From Protula sp. h YS-2021 (taxonomy: Eukaryota > Annelida > Polychaeta > Sabellida > Serpulidae): 64,000 nt of DNA. Under the pieces are notes generated by a model that saw only the letters and a program-made list of their open reading frames with translations, was not told the origin of the DNA and did no database searches. The position numbers were made by a program, and so were the translations under genes. The stretch covers positions 43,138,500 to 43,202,499 of the forward strand of contig OX457029.1 of the NCBI GenBank assembly GCA_949752745.1. The letters are read 5' to 3'. Of this stretch, positions 1-15,261 are shown piece by piece (positions within the stretch are counted from its first letter, which is position 1; each line of letters begins with the position of its first letter).

Positions 1-2823
1 AAGGAAGTTATTTTCTAAATATCCACGTTAAGTCACTAAAGTGCACAATGATATCAGAGGCGATGGTCATTTGACATTTAAAATATATAAATGAATACGT
101 GTGGCGCAATGCACAAAGATATTGGATACCTTTTGCAAGAAGTACGTAGAAAGCTACCAAATCCAAAATACGGGCCTGATTGAGTCAGAGCCATAAGGTA
201 ATATTTGAACCTTAACAGAATGCGGTAATGTGCAGATAAACTATTGTTTTTACTGTTTTTCTGTATTTAGTGTGTAGCGGCAGGATATATAGAGTAGATA
301 TTACATGTTTCATAGACAACCATACATTTTAGTCAAGTCATACGGTGGCTGATTCTATATTCTCCAAACTTAGAGAAAAACCTTTTCACATATCTATACG
401 CACATCTTTGGTGCAGCTAATGCTACATATGACCTGTCTGATGGTGCAAAGTTATACCTCTTGTACTCACACACTCTTCTTATAATCTTAATTTCAAATA
501 CTTGTTTTGTGTCATTTTGATACCTTTATTATCTTTTCATCAAAATTCATTAAGCTGACGGCACTTTACACAAGTACTTTTGCGTATCCTCATAATTATC
601 TTTAGGTACTTCTTTTCTCGCTTGGAAAAAATTAAAGTGTAAAAATAAAATGTAATACCAGCGCATAGATGATGATGAGTCTCTTATCAAAATTTAAGTG
701 TGGGGTTTGATTAAGATATCATTGCTGTGAACTTAAGTCTTTATCACTTTTGCATTGGAATAAAGTTATCTTTGTAGATCTCTGTATGACTATGCTGTGA
801 TGATCCAATAAGATTATTAATGTGTGCTCCAAAAGTTTCTTCAAACTACACCGGGGACAAACAATTTCGAAAGAGTTTTGAGAAAAATATTTTTGAAAGA
901 AAGCTTTTATAACGATTCTGTTTTAAGTTGGTATCAGTTTTCCATATCAGTTTTGTATTATGTTGCTTTCAAGGCCATAATTTTATTTGATAATATATAG
1001 TAATAATTTTTATGTAATTATAATGGTGCATGAGTGTTACAGTTTATACATTCATTAAGAACCACACCTTTTTCCAAGTGGTGTTATCCGGACAGTGACA
1101 CCATAATAAACCGATTTTCTGTGAATATTTCTTTGAACAATTTACCGCCTTTCAACTAATCCATGTCCATGTTTTATTACATAAGCGCAAGTTCCGATGT
1201 CAATAATCGCTCTTTGAACATTTATTTAATATTTTCAGATAATATTCGTAGCATAAATTAAATGCTAAGTTAAATGCCTACATTTTAATAATAATCTGCT
1301 TTCTTTATGTCTTTGGTAAGGCATTACTTTCTTGTTTAACTTCTATGACAATACAACTCTAGTGGACATTACACAACGAAATCATTTTATTAACATACTA
1401 AAAGGCAAACTTAAGAAGGTTCTTCCTTAAAAATACATATTTTAATCTTCAGCTTTATAATATTTTGGATTACACAGCAAAAATGCTGTCTAATGTTGAA
1501 TTCCAATCAACCTCAGGAATAACGTTGTTTTAGCATTCTGCTTAAGGAAATAAAGCAAAAGTAATAAACTTTCGAAAATAATTCTATCGTCTGTTTTAAA
1601 TAAGTAAAACTAAAAATAAGCTTATTTTGGGAAGTGAAAATGAATGCTGATAAATGTCTCTGCTTCTTGTTTGAGTGTAAAAACTAGAAACTGAACATTT
1701 CCTATGCAGTTACAGTAAAATATGTGATGTCGATTAAATTGACAACAGATAGTGTCAAAATGCAAGGCCTTTACTTTACGTGTTATTTATAATGAGAATG
1801 GAATAACGTCTTCAAAATCACAATATTTTTTAAGTTGTTTTTCGATAATGTTGTTGTGATTTTCTGTAGCGGCACTATGAGACCGCAGTTTTCATTGAAC
1901 AGTGTAATTTGCTACACCGGTTATTTCTGATTAAGCGCACAATAAAGATTTTATCCATTCCTCATGTAAACATTGGGTGTCTACAATAATAAATTTGCCA
2001 GTAGTGTAGTTCCTTATATACAATAATTAATCTATAAATCCACTATATTGAATGGTCTAAGACAAGTAGAAAAAAATAAAGCCACTGTAAAAAAAATTGC
2101 ATTGAACTGTCAATTTGACGCAATGCGGCACTAAGTCTCTCTCATTGCCCACGCATGGTAGTATTATAATGACATATCCGTCAACAAATAAATCAGTATA
2201 ACATTAGTTTGGCAAGAAAATACCTGCCTGCAAAATAATATATTATCTGCAAAAGCTGCACAATTTATAGAAAATACAATAAAATATTACTGTAGACTGC
2301 GTTGGAATAGACAGCGTTGTACATCTCACGACATGGTAAACGATTGATTTGTTTATTTGCAAAAAACAAAGTGCTAAGATTTGCTTTCTACAATATTACC
2401 TACATTAAATATTTAGAGAGAACGGAATGCTTCACAAGTTTGAACTGTGTGTTGTTTGAAATGTACATTGGTATAATTTTTTAATTTACTATTCATGCAC
2501 AATGTTTGTCATGTATATATTCGAAATACTTTACATGAGATTGAACAAATGATGGCATTGTGCTAGAAATCTTTGACAAAAAGTCATTCTATTTAGACAC
2601 TTGAATTTTTAGTACTATCGCATAGGCCATGCAAAATTACCTCTTTCTCCCCGTTTCTTCTGGATTAGATGATATGCAGGTGTAAAACTCCAAGCGACAA
2701 GTCTATAAAAAGTGTGTCAAATAGTTACAGTAATTTCGGAAGTTCAATTTATGCTCAAAGTGCCTTGATCAGTACAGTCACTTATGTTAAAACTGTGTTA
2801 AACTTATATTTTACTTTGTTTAG
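1..2823. other. Non-coding region upstream of the calmodulin-like gene
   Basis: AT-rich sequence with no convincing coding exon, RNA gene or transposon ends. It should contain the 5' UTR, first exon and first intron of the downstream calmodulin-like gene. In many animals the initiator ATG of calmodulin sits alone in exon 1, directly followed by an intron, and exon 2 here starts exactly one codon after the expected Met. Candidate ATG|GT sites are at 2333-2337 (ATG followed by GTAAAC, best donor) and near 2155 (ATG followed by GTAGTA). I cannot choose between these without transcripts. Confidence 0.5.
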
Positions 2824-4958
<2,135 letters not shown>

Positions 4959-5224
4959 CAGACTTTCTGTTTCAACACGTTTTTTACATCAGCTTTCGCC
5001 AAAGTGAATACCATTGTTAGGTATAAAACTTACCGCATCATTGTAGTCTTGGATCTCTGTCAGAATATGACTGGTTAATCTAGATCGATTATAAATACTC
5101 CTTCGTTCCCCATGGATTTAATTTTATTCTGATATGGTTGAAATAATGTTGGATCATGCTCTAAGTGCAAGCTAAAAATGAGTTTAAACTAAATTCATAT
5201 GTAAAATAATTTTTCCACTTGCGC

Positions 5225-5234
5225 AATAAATAAA
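5225..5234 (+). terminator. Polyadenylation signal of the calmodulin-like gene
   Basis: Overlapping AATAAATAAA lies about 270 bp after the stop codon and is followed by a T-rich stretch. It is the first clear AATAAA downstream of the coding sequence, implying a 3' UTR of roughly 0.3 kb. Confidence 0.6.
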
Positions 5235-6019
5235 GTTTTTGACCCTATATTCTCACTTAGAGAGACAGTCTGCATTTGGTTATTTTGGATACCTTACGTA
5301 TTTATAAATTTTGCATATCACTTATATATTTTTTTAACATTTATAACATGAAGGAGTACGTCATTACATAATAGCAAAATTTAATGAATAAATATTAAGG
5401 CCAATGAATCTTTTTTATAACAGCTATTATTAATAAACTTTTATTAAAGGTGTAGCATAAAAGTCTGTTCAAAGGTTTAACTACAATAGCAGCTTTCAAA
5501 GCCTTTTCCAATTGAACTTTTCCAATTTCTTCAAGTTTAATCAGTCACCTCTCTTTATTTATAAAAAGTACATAAACAAACGAGTAAATGTGACTCGTCA
5601 CTTCACATTAAACTGGGTAAATGTTTGTATAAAACATATAAAAGTTCAAAGGCATTTTAAAACACATTTTTACATTATCAGTCTGACGTGTAGTGCGAAA
5701 ATCATTTCAGATTTTGGATTTTACTCAAAGAAACACATCGTTGTGGAATACGTTTACGAACAGTATTTAGTATTTCTCTTGCATTTTTACTGAAGAAAAC
5801 ATAAAAGTGCCATTCATTATATATCATAATGGAAACCTTAAAATATATTTATATATATTCATGCATGCATCAATATAGCAGTATTTTACAGACATATTGC
5901 CGCTTTTTACAGTGCTTTGCAATAGGTCGATGCAGTTTGTCTACACATATGCTATGTCTCATAAAATAAAATAATATATTAAGGTAACCTGAGTATAAAT
6001 CAAAGTTAATACATTTTTA

Positions 6020-6290
6020 CTGGTATATTCTATCAATATTATAATCCGACCTCATTTCGACTTCCACCCTCTCCTCAACGGTACCTACGATATACCTATT
6101 GGTGACCTTGATCGCAAGGTAACTTTCGAGGCCAAACCGGAAGTTGCACTGTATCTCGAAAAAGGTAAGAGATAAAACAGTTTTAATCCCATATTCGACT
6201 TCCACACCCTCCTCGACGTTCGTAGGGTATAACTTTCGGTGATCTTGATCTCAAGGTCACGTTTGAGTCAAAACTAGAAGTTTATAGTGG
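6020..6290. repeat. Degenerate copy of the GGTGACCTTGA-type dispersed repeat
   Basis: Two imperfect units of about 150 bp, each with a segment like TCGACTTCCACCCTC followed by GGTGACCTTGATC and CAAGGT. The TGACCTTGA/TCAAGGTCA core and the 'tatctcgaaaa' segment recur in the larger copies at 36.7-37.6 kb and 59.9-61.1 kb. No gene is seen in the surrounding 5.2-7.4 kb. Confidence 0.55.
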
Positions 6291-7479
6291 TTTCAAGCGT
6301 TTATTTCGTCACTCGGTGGCGAAATCGGTAGTTCATGCATAAATATGCGCAAAAACTAATACGCTATTAATAACTTTTTATTCTTTAAGCCAAATAGTAC
6401 CTCGGTCCTTAGTTATTGGATATATTCCTTTATCTATTCTGTTATTTTAAAATTTGTGAATTGAATAGATGAACTTAAACTCATTTCTTTAGGTTCTTAT
6501 ATGCCCAGAAAGTATTTTTAACTATTTTGAATTACTTTTACTTATTTATCTTTAATTTGCTGGTTTTAATTCTGCTGTCGCTTGAAGAGGATGCAGTTTC
6601 AAATTAACCCGAATCATATGCCTTCACAAAGTTAAAATGTTGTTCATTATTCTTTTTATTTTGCGAAATTGGTAAAAATGGTGACTTAAAATTAAAAGAC
6701 GTTGAGTTTCAACGCATTCTATGACTATGACGCGTATTTAGACACTTTGAACAGAAACATTATACTACATGATTCAAGTATGTTATGTTTCTGTAAGAAC
6801 ATTGACTAATTAAAGAATGTTGACTACAAATTCTGATACATTCTTTATATATTTATGTTGCCTCATATGTTGAAATAATACGGATTATAGTTAAAGTACA
6901 AGCTGATAAACGTCTTTAAAATCAGCGCATTGTTAAAAATTGCAATAGAATTATTGTCTCTGATCAAGAATTACATTTTTAAGCCATATCCTTACTTAGG
7001 CAGGGATATGTATGTTTTGGAAAATTCTGAGTGTTTTACTTACTTAAAAATTATTTGTATATTTATGCTTTTCTTGCATCATAGTCAGAGGTGCAACATA
7101 AAAGTCAGCACAGTCTCTTCACTGGTTCAACCACAATAAAATCGCCGTATTGGTTCTTTAATAAAGATCTATATTAAGGTATCCAACACGAATTTTTTTA
7201 AATAAATTAACCGAAATATAAAAAACACATGAAGATCAACTAGGCATACTGACGTTTACCATATCCCAATTTTATCTTTCTAGCCCTAACGGCCTCTGAC
7301 TAGTTCCACGGACAAACTAAAAACGGGACAAACATGCCATAACTGCGGCTAAAATTGTCGCACAAATTCAATACACTAGCGGATTGTGGAAAATCCCCAA
7401 GTGTAATAATCTAACATTATCCGGACAACAGTGTTCACATACAGCAGCAAAAGTGGTTACTATATTTTAAATATTACAA

Positions 7480-8612
<1,133 letters not shown>

Positions 8613-9577
8613 TCAACTTCTGACCCACGGACCGCCGCAGAAGTAACAAGTTCATACTTCATTCCCTACAACTATCTATGCATTGTTGAAATTTGTGTCA
8701 CTGTATAAATACAGTGATTTCATTTTTGCGTTCAAAAAGAAATGACGTTCACTTTTCTTAGCCATAAATTAACCTTTTGATACTTTTCCAAGGAATTGAT
8801 TGATTAGTTAATTTTTCTTTAAATATCCAACCGGTTCAATTTTTTTGAGAGCTACACTTATATCCATATTGAGAATATATTACAATTGTTTCAGATATGT
8901 GCACAGTATCTAAATGCATGACCTTACATACCCCATAAGACGTCATCTTTGCTGCACTGTTGTTATAAGGCACTTAGTCAGGCTAATAATAACTTACTTG
9001 GGCTTTGCTATTCCATCTTCTTGGCCAATAAATGTACTCTTACTCAGTCATTTTACTGGTGGAATGTGAACGCATATCAACGATTCCTTCGTTCATGATA
9101 CTAAACAACAGATCTGGAAAATATGTGTACGCCTTTTCTACGTTTTTTCTATGTTTATGATATAATTGATAAACGTTATTAATGTGCAAAAGATTATACA
9201 TAAATTTTAATTGCAAATACATTTTTTCAAATGAAAACTAACTGTTAAGTTTTGATCAGACCTGATACGTTTTCTGATGAAGCAATGTAAATAAAAACGA
9301 CAAAAATACTTTGAAAGAACCAACAAAGTAAAAGTATCTTGGCACTCTCTTAGGTATGATTTTAGTTTTTATGCACAACAATAAACCATATAACTGTTAT
9401 ACTTTTAAAGGCATTTTTTGACAGCTAAGGAACTCGCTGACGCTGACCAGGTCTATTCCAATGAGGAGAGTTGCGTTTTATTTTAATGTCATGCGTTTTA
9501 TTTTAATGTCATCAATGTTTTCATTACCTACTTTATTATAAGTATTGCTATCACTATCAAGTAATTTTTTCTATCTC
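8613..9577. other. Gene-free stretch with a 20-bp tandem duplication
   Basis: No coding exon is recognised. At 9472-9511 a 20-bp unit beginning TGCGTTTTATTTTAATG is present twice in perfect tandem. The sequence just before the downstream transposon (9460-9560) loosely resembles 19340-19410, suggesting an old dispersed repeat. Confidence 0.5.
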
Positions 9578-10146
9578 CAGGGCTGCCAGTGGGTGTTGGG
9601 AAAAAAGAACGCCGAAGGCCAAAAAGAACGTTTTTAGCTACAAAATAACAAAAAGAACGGCTTGAAAAAATAGAACAAAACAGAGTGCTTCAAAAACAAA
9701 AAAGGGTGCTTTTCTAGGGGCAAACTCCCTATATTTTGTGTTTTTAAATGCTTGTAGTTTCATTTCTACAGAAAAAAGATATTTAATTAGGCACAAAACA
9801 AAGCAAATTATATTTTGCACTGTTTTGTAAAATTGATACAAATTTATATACTTTCTCCAAACGAAAAGTAAAATTGCATTTTAGGTACGGCATAAAACTG
9901 ATTTACATCATATACAGTGCTCCCTCGTTATCTCAAAGCTGACGGGACCGGCCGTTTTACTTCTAGATAATCGGGGTTCGAGATAAGCGGGGATGGGGGT
10001 TTGGGAGATTATTTGGGAGATTATAATCAACACTAACTAGGAAAGTGTTGATTATTTGTGTTTATTGTGTTATGTTTATAGCTATGGCATAGTAAAGCTG
10101 CTTTAAATTCTTTTTTAGCGTACCTCTGATTTCTAGAAATTAAAAT

Positions 10147-10184
10147 AATGAAATTTCATACTTTTTTTAGTATGAAATTTCATT
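10147..10184. repeat. Perfect 16-bp inverted repeat with T6 loop
   Basis: Left arm AATGAAATTTCATACT (10147-10162) and right arm AGTATGAAATTTCATT (10169-10184) around TTTTTT. Each arm is itself nearly palindromic. It lies inside the nested pogo-like element and has no assigned function. Confidence 0.9.
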
Positions 10185-10263
10185 TACAAACTAGAGCAGT
10201 GTGCATAGCCCACATATTCCCCTCAGCCCCCCCCCCCCCCCCAATCAGTTTAACATGGCCATC

Positions 10264-10562
10264 AATAGTCAATCAAGAGCTGAAATTTTCCTAGTCCTGT
10301 TGGTGCATTCTCCTTCGGCCAACAATATCGAAAACTGTTAGTACCCACAGAATCTACACACCAAGTTTAATTAAAATCCTGGCAGTTGTTCTTGAGATAT
10401 CATGTTAACAATATTCAATGAAGAGCTGAAATTTCAGCTGGTCCATTTTCCCTTGAACAAACTTGGCCCATTTACAATACCGATCTGTGTTTGTTCCCAT
10501 AAAAGTTTCATACCAAGTTTCATTAAAAGCCTTGCAGCAGTTTTTAAGTTATCTTGCTAACA
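10264..10562. repeat. Tandem dimer of a ~146-bp repeat
   Basis: Two diverged units, each starting near AGAGCTGAAATTT (10276 and 10422), passing through CCAAGTTT(C/A)ATTAAAA and ending at GTTAACAA / GCTAACAAGG. The second unit is followed by a GACAGACCGACAGG stretch. The 'accaagtttcattaaaa...cttgcagcag' style is familiar from dispersed repeats of molluscs and other invertebrates (recollection, not searched). Confidence 0.75.
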
Positions 10563-11972
10563 AGGTGTTGATGACAGACCGACAGGCGGTCGATCGCATA
10601 TATTCCCAACAGGTTCTACCTGTGGGGAATAAATCAGACAAAATTATGAAGTCTCAAACACTGTCATAGCATGTCCTAATGAACCAAATACAAGCTGAAA
10701 AATCACAAATACAGTACTGCATCACATTTTCATGTTTCAGACAGAAACACTGAGTAACGGCTGTATTGCAATTGTGCTTTTTTCCAGAGTTGAGAATTCA
10801 GTTCAAATTGCATTTAAAAACAATTTCTAATTTGGCAAATCCTTGAAAAAGTACTAATCTTCTTTTTTCACAAAAAAAAACCCTAAGTGCCGTTTTTATT
10901 GCAATTAGGCCTTCAAAGTGTATCATTTTTCTTTGCTGGATCATTTAAAAACATCTAACATAAATGAAAGAATCGGAGATTAACATACCATGAGATAATT
11001 ATAGCGATTTAAGTCCCTTTTTTTGTTTGAAAGGCCATTTTAATCAATTCAACAATTAAAATTTTTTGAAAAAAAGGTTTGAGATAACCGGGGAACCAAC
11101 TTCAAGATAACCGGGGATTTTAACAGACTTATATAAGAAAATATCAGGACTCTGAAAAAGGTCCGAGATATCCGGAACTTCGAGATATGAGCGTTCGAGA
11201 TAACGAGGGAGCACTGTATTACTGTAAACTTACATTTTATCCTGTAACACACTAACCAGTAAACTGACCGCTCCTTTGAGATTGCTTACTTTTAGTACTA
11301 TCCAAAAGCATTGATTTCCAAATAAGCTTTAAATTTCAATCAATAACACATTAAAAATAACTGAATTTTAAGTAAGTTTTAAAAATTTCTTACCCTGCAA
11401 TTCTTCACAATTAAGTTTGGAAGTACATTTTCTCCAACAACCGATACTAAAGATGTATAGATACAGAGCAACCTGCAAAATTTTGTTCTGCGGACATTTT
11501 CATATAAACAACCATGTGACCCTGAAAGTAAATTATCTTTTTTCTTCTAGCCACGGCAAAAACGTATCTTCCACATGAGAACAGTTGCGAGATGCAAGCT
11601 GAATCAAGCTTGCATTCTTTAAAACAATAATCCAAGAACAATAAAATATGAATAAATATGATATCATAATATGATATCAAAAGTGGTAGTCACATTGTAC
11701 AAGTTTGTCCAAGAACAAAGTCCGCTGGTCTAAAAACGGTTATTGTGCTTTTATGCGCTTTTTATGCGCTTTTATGCGCACGCCACAGGCGCGCGTAAAA
11801 AAATAAAACTTTTGAACCAAATTCACTAAGCTGAAAATTTCTTATGCAACTTGAAAAAAAAGAACAAAAAAAGAACGCGCGCCAAAAAAGAACGTTTTGA
11901 CGGATTATGGGAACAAAAGAACGGAGCAAAAAAAGAACAACTTTTTTTTTAAAGAACGGTCTGGCAGCCCTG

Positions 11973-12898
11973 TATCTCTAAAAGCGCAAATCACTAGTTT
12001 ATATCCCCAATGTGAATTTGCTCTGCACATGACAAAACAGAGCGACTCAATGTTCAAGCAGGGTTATTTTTATTCTGTACAGTTTCAATTGAGACTTTTG
12101 AGAATTGTTAAATAAACCAACAAAGTAATGCACCGCAATCAGGACAGCTTGGTTATTTTAGACACTGTGATGCGATATGCTAAAAGGACATTTTAAAACG
12201 GACTAGGATTTTGTGTCAATGAAAAAGCACTGAAAATTTTAACACTTTGAAAATGCATACAAAAGTCCTATGTTATCTCGTCAACGTGTCTGGTGTGTAT
12301 CAGACAATGATATGTAAATATTCTTAAATATAAATCAGATGTCATATTTTTTACAATTTTGTTTTCCTATTACCATGCTATCAATCTGTACATTTCAGAA
12401 ATCATTTTTAGTACCAATGTTTTTCTTGTTCTGTTCTGTATATCAAGACCGATATGTGTGAAAAGTCGTGATTACTTACAATATTGGTGAATAATACCAA
12501 GTGAAACAGTCTATATTTTATATATTTTCATAAATATCGAAATATGTTCTTATACGTACAACGTATTCCTTTAGATATCTCCGTGCTTTTTACAAACTGA
12601 AATAACAAAAGACATACGTAAAAGTAAGCACTTCAAGCTCCCCAAGGCTTTTTCAACCAGCGCGAGTTATAACTAACACAACGGTTATCTGTTTGGGCAT
12701 CTTAATTCTGGGTTAATTCGGACGACCCAACAAGTAGGCGGGCTACAAACTTTTGGAAGAGCTTCAAACAGATAAAAATTTTCATTGACGGGTGTCCATA
12801 ATAGCGCGTTGTCCACGATCACGATTTTTGATTTTTGCAGAGCTTAGCATTTGTTGACAAGATTTTGTTTGAACTCGGTTTTTGAACTTTTTGTTCCT
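11973..12898. other. Gene-free spacer between two transposons
   Basis: AT-rich sequence between the right end of the CAGGG element and the left end of the Kolobok-like element. No exon, RNA gene or transposon ends were recognised. Confidence 0.45.
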
Positions 12899-13022
12899 TT
12901 AAAGGGAAATGCAGGTATCTCTGAGACACCTAGCGACTAAACTGGGAACTACAGACGGGTCAGGCTGTAATCATGTTACACAAGGAAGTACGAATTACCG
13001 CCAACTTAAGGTGTATGTAATT

Positions 13023-15250
13023 ATGTTTTGTAAAGACAAACAAGGCCGTTTTGTGAAAATTTTTGAAAAACAAAGGCGAGAGAAATGTGCCAAATTTATG
13101 GAAAAAAAACCACAAACTGACGAAAACAACAAGGATATTTCATTTTCCGTCCAAAGTGAAAGTTTTCAGTATGCATCGGAAAAAAATGAGGAACCGACTG
13201 CAAAAGCCACTTCTGAAAATGTTGAATCTCCAATAACAGCAACTGAAAATCAAAGTAAACAAAACAATAGTGGAGCAGGAAGAATGATTATTGAAATGGA
13301 TTGTTTACTTGAGCAACTAAAAAAGGGATGCAAGAACTGTGGGATGCCGATTGGAATATGTAATTTGGTCAAGACAGAGAGGCACGGTTTAGTGCACATT
13401 CTGAAGATAACCTGCGACAAATGCCCATACATAAATAACATTTCAACCAGCAAGAGGCACTACAACGACAACAAAACAAAAACAAGGCCAATTTTCGATA
13501 TCAACACGAAATCTGCAGCAGGTAAAAGATTTGTTTTGCTCGTTGATATTTGTCACAACTGAAAAAAAGAAAAGCGTTTACTGTGGTAGTTTGTTGTGCA
13601 TAGTATTGCGGAGAAGGGGGGAGTGGTGGTCACGCGGAAATGCTTATTTTCGAGTTAATGTGCTTTTTTTACAGCGATGGTGCATAGCGGGCTAGGTGAA
13701 TCTCATGTGAGCAGCTTTTTTGCTGTAATGGAAATAAAAAGCTTGTACCATAAATCGTTAAAAGACCGGGAGCGTGAAATCTCGAAGCACATGGAAGTCC
13801 ACGCAGAAAGGAGTTGTGAAAGGGTTCTTGAGGAAGAGAAAAATTTAACTAACAAAACGTAAGCACCTTTTTATTGAAAACTATTATTTGTTAGAATATT
13901 TTGGTATATTTCGTGGAATTTATTCCTTTATTTTTCCATTCATTATTGTTTTTCCCTATTCTTCATTCTTCTCTTCTATTTTCTTACTTTTTTCGTGTTC
14001 GTTGTTATCATTATTTGTTAATATTATCATTTTCAAAAACTTGGTAACGACAAATGACACAGTCACCTTAGAAGAAGCACTGCTTCTCCTGGACGAGAAC
14101 GAAGACCCAGCGCCTCAAAGCAACCCTATTCCTCTAACTGTAAAATATGACATGGGATGGCAGAAGAGATCATCTGGGAGAAAATATGATAGCATGTCTG
14201 GTGTCGGTGTTATGATTGGCGAAAAAACAGGTAGAATAATCGATTACGGTGTACGATGTAAAGACTGTCGTACATGCAATTACTGGGAGCGAAGAGGCAC
14301 TGTCCCGCCTAAGCACGAATGCTTCAAAAACTATACAGGCAGTTCCAGAAGTATGGAAGCTGATGTCGCTGGTGAAATTGTTCAACGTTTAGAAAAGAAG
14401 GGAGACGTTCAGGTTGATACACTTATAATGGATGACGATAGCACCACAATATCTCGTATACGATCAGAATTGGACCATGATATTAAGAAATTGTCCGATA
14501 TAAGTCATGTAAAGTCCCACCTCCGAAACAGCTTGTACAAACTGCAGACGCGTCACAAAATATTGAATACTTCTGTAATTAAATATTTGGTTGACAAGTG
14601 TTTTTGCTACGCATTGGCACAGAATAAAGGGTTCCCAGACCGCTTACAGACCGTTCTGAATAATATCACGTCACATGCATTTGGTAAGCATGACCAGTGT
14701 GGATCCTGGTGTCAATATCGAAGAGACCGTCTACTTATACACACAAGTATTTACCAAATGGAAAATACCTACAGGGCCAAGAGCTAAAGTCTGCCCTTTC
14801 TGGAATATTCGGCACTTTTCTGGAAATGCTGAAAAAATAGCAGCTTGCGCCAGTGCAAGCCAGTGTGAAAGCTTTAATAACATGGTTGCTGCAAAAGCAC
14901 CAAAGTCACGCCATCTTAGCTCCTCTGGTAGTCTAAGTGCACGTGTAGCATGCTGTGTTATTCAAAAAAATGACGGAAACGGCTACTTGTCAGATGTGTT
15001 TCAGTCAGCAGGGATATCACCTGGAAAGTTTTATTCCAAGCATTCCAAAGAAAAGGACAGGAAAAGGAAACACTGTCTTGACTATAAAAGCTCGATTGAA
15101 TTCAAACGGAGAAAATTGAAGTTTTCTAGGGAAAAATCAAAAGAACAAAAATCGAATGAACTTAGAGAAGGAAAAACCTATCAGGCTCATGTGGACATTC
15201 AAGTGTTAACAGCAAATGACGTCACCGTTATACCTCCACCAGTACCCGCT
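13023..15250 (+). pseudogene. Mutator-like/Kolobok DDE transposase, frameshifted
   Basis: Would catalyse cut-and-paste movement of the surrounding element. Exon 1 is 13023-13521: N-terminus MFCKDKQGRFVKIFEKQ and a CKNC...CDKC zinc-binding pattern; an in-frame ATG at 12909 lies in the terminal repeat and is less likely. A GT-AG intron (13522-13674) joins in frame to 13675-13858 (HSGLGESHVSSFFAVM). The catalytic region begins near 14063, with DMGWQKRSSG, MDDDSTT and CESFNN supplying the presumed D, D and E. The second intron's phases do not match, suggesting an indel. Between 14720 and 14830 the conserved reading passes through three frames (QYRRD, then LPNGKYLQG, then NAEKIAACAS), so there are two frameshifts. 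The tail is Lys/Arg-rich. Family recognition is from memory of Mutator-like transposase domains in invertebrates. Confidence 0.8.
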
Positions 15251-15261
15251 TTACAATCCCG

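Larger units (their letters stand above)
9915..11216. mobile_element. Nested Tc1/mariner (pogo/Tigger-like) non-autonomous element
   Basis: Perfect 20-bp ends CAGTGCTCCCTCGTTATCTC at 9915-9934 and the complement at 11197-11216, flanked by TA at 9913-9914 and 11217-11218. The CAGT...CCTCG...TATC pattern with a TA target is typical of pogo/Tigger elements. Variants of GAGATAACCGGGG recur just inside both ends. No transposase frame is recognisable; the interior carries a tandem dimer and a perfect hairpin. It lies wholly inside the larger element, so it inserted later. Confidence 0.85.
9578..11972. mobile_element. DNA transposon with 12-bp terminal inverted repeats and AAAAAGAACG subterminal motifs
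   Basis: Ends are perfect 12-bp inverted repeats, CAGGGCTGCCAG at 9578-9589 and its complement at 11961-11972. They are flanked by an apparent 6-bp target duplication TATCTC (9572-9577 and 11973-11978). Both subterminal regions carry repeated AAAAAGAACG motifs in the same orientation: at least three in the first 90 bp and four or five in the last 130 bp. No transposase was found. About half of the length is a nested pogo-like element. The CAGGG ends recall hAT-type elements, but those usually make 8-bp duplications, so the family is left open. Non-autonomous. Confidence 0.75.

Noticed and set aside
12909..13022. First 38 codons of the open frame that starts inside the transposon's terminal repeat
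   Set aside because: The ATG is part of the inverted repeat sequence itself; the ATG at 13023 begins a more protein-like N-terminus (MFCKDKQGRF), so it was preferred as start.
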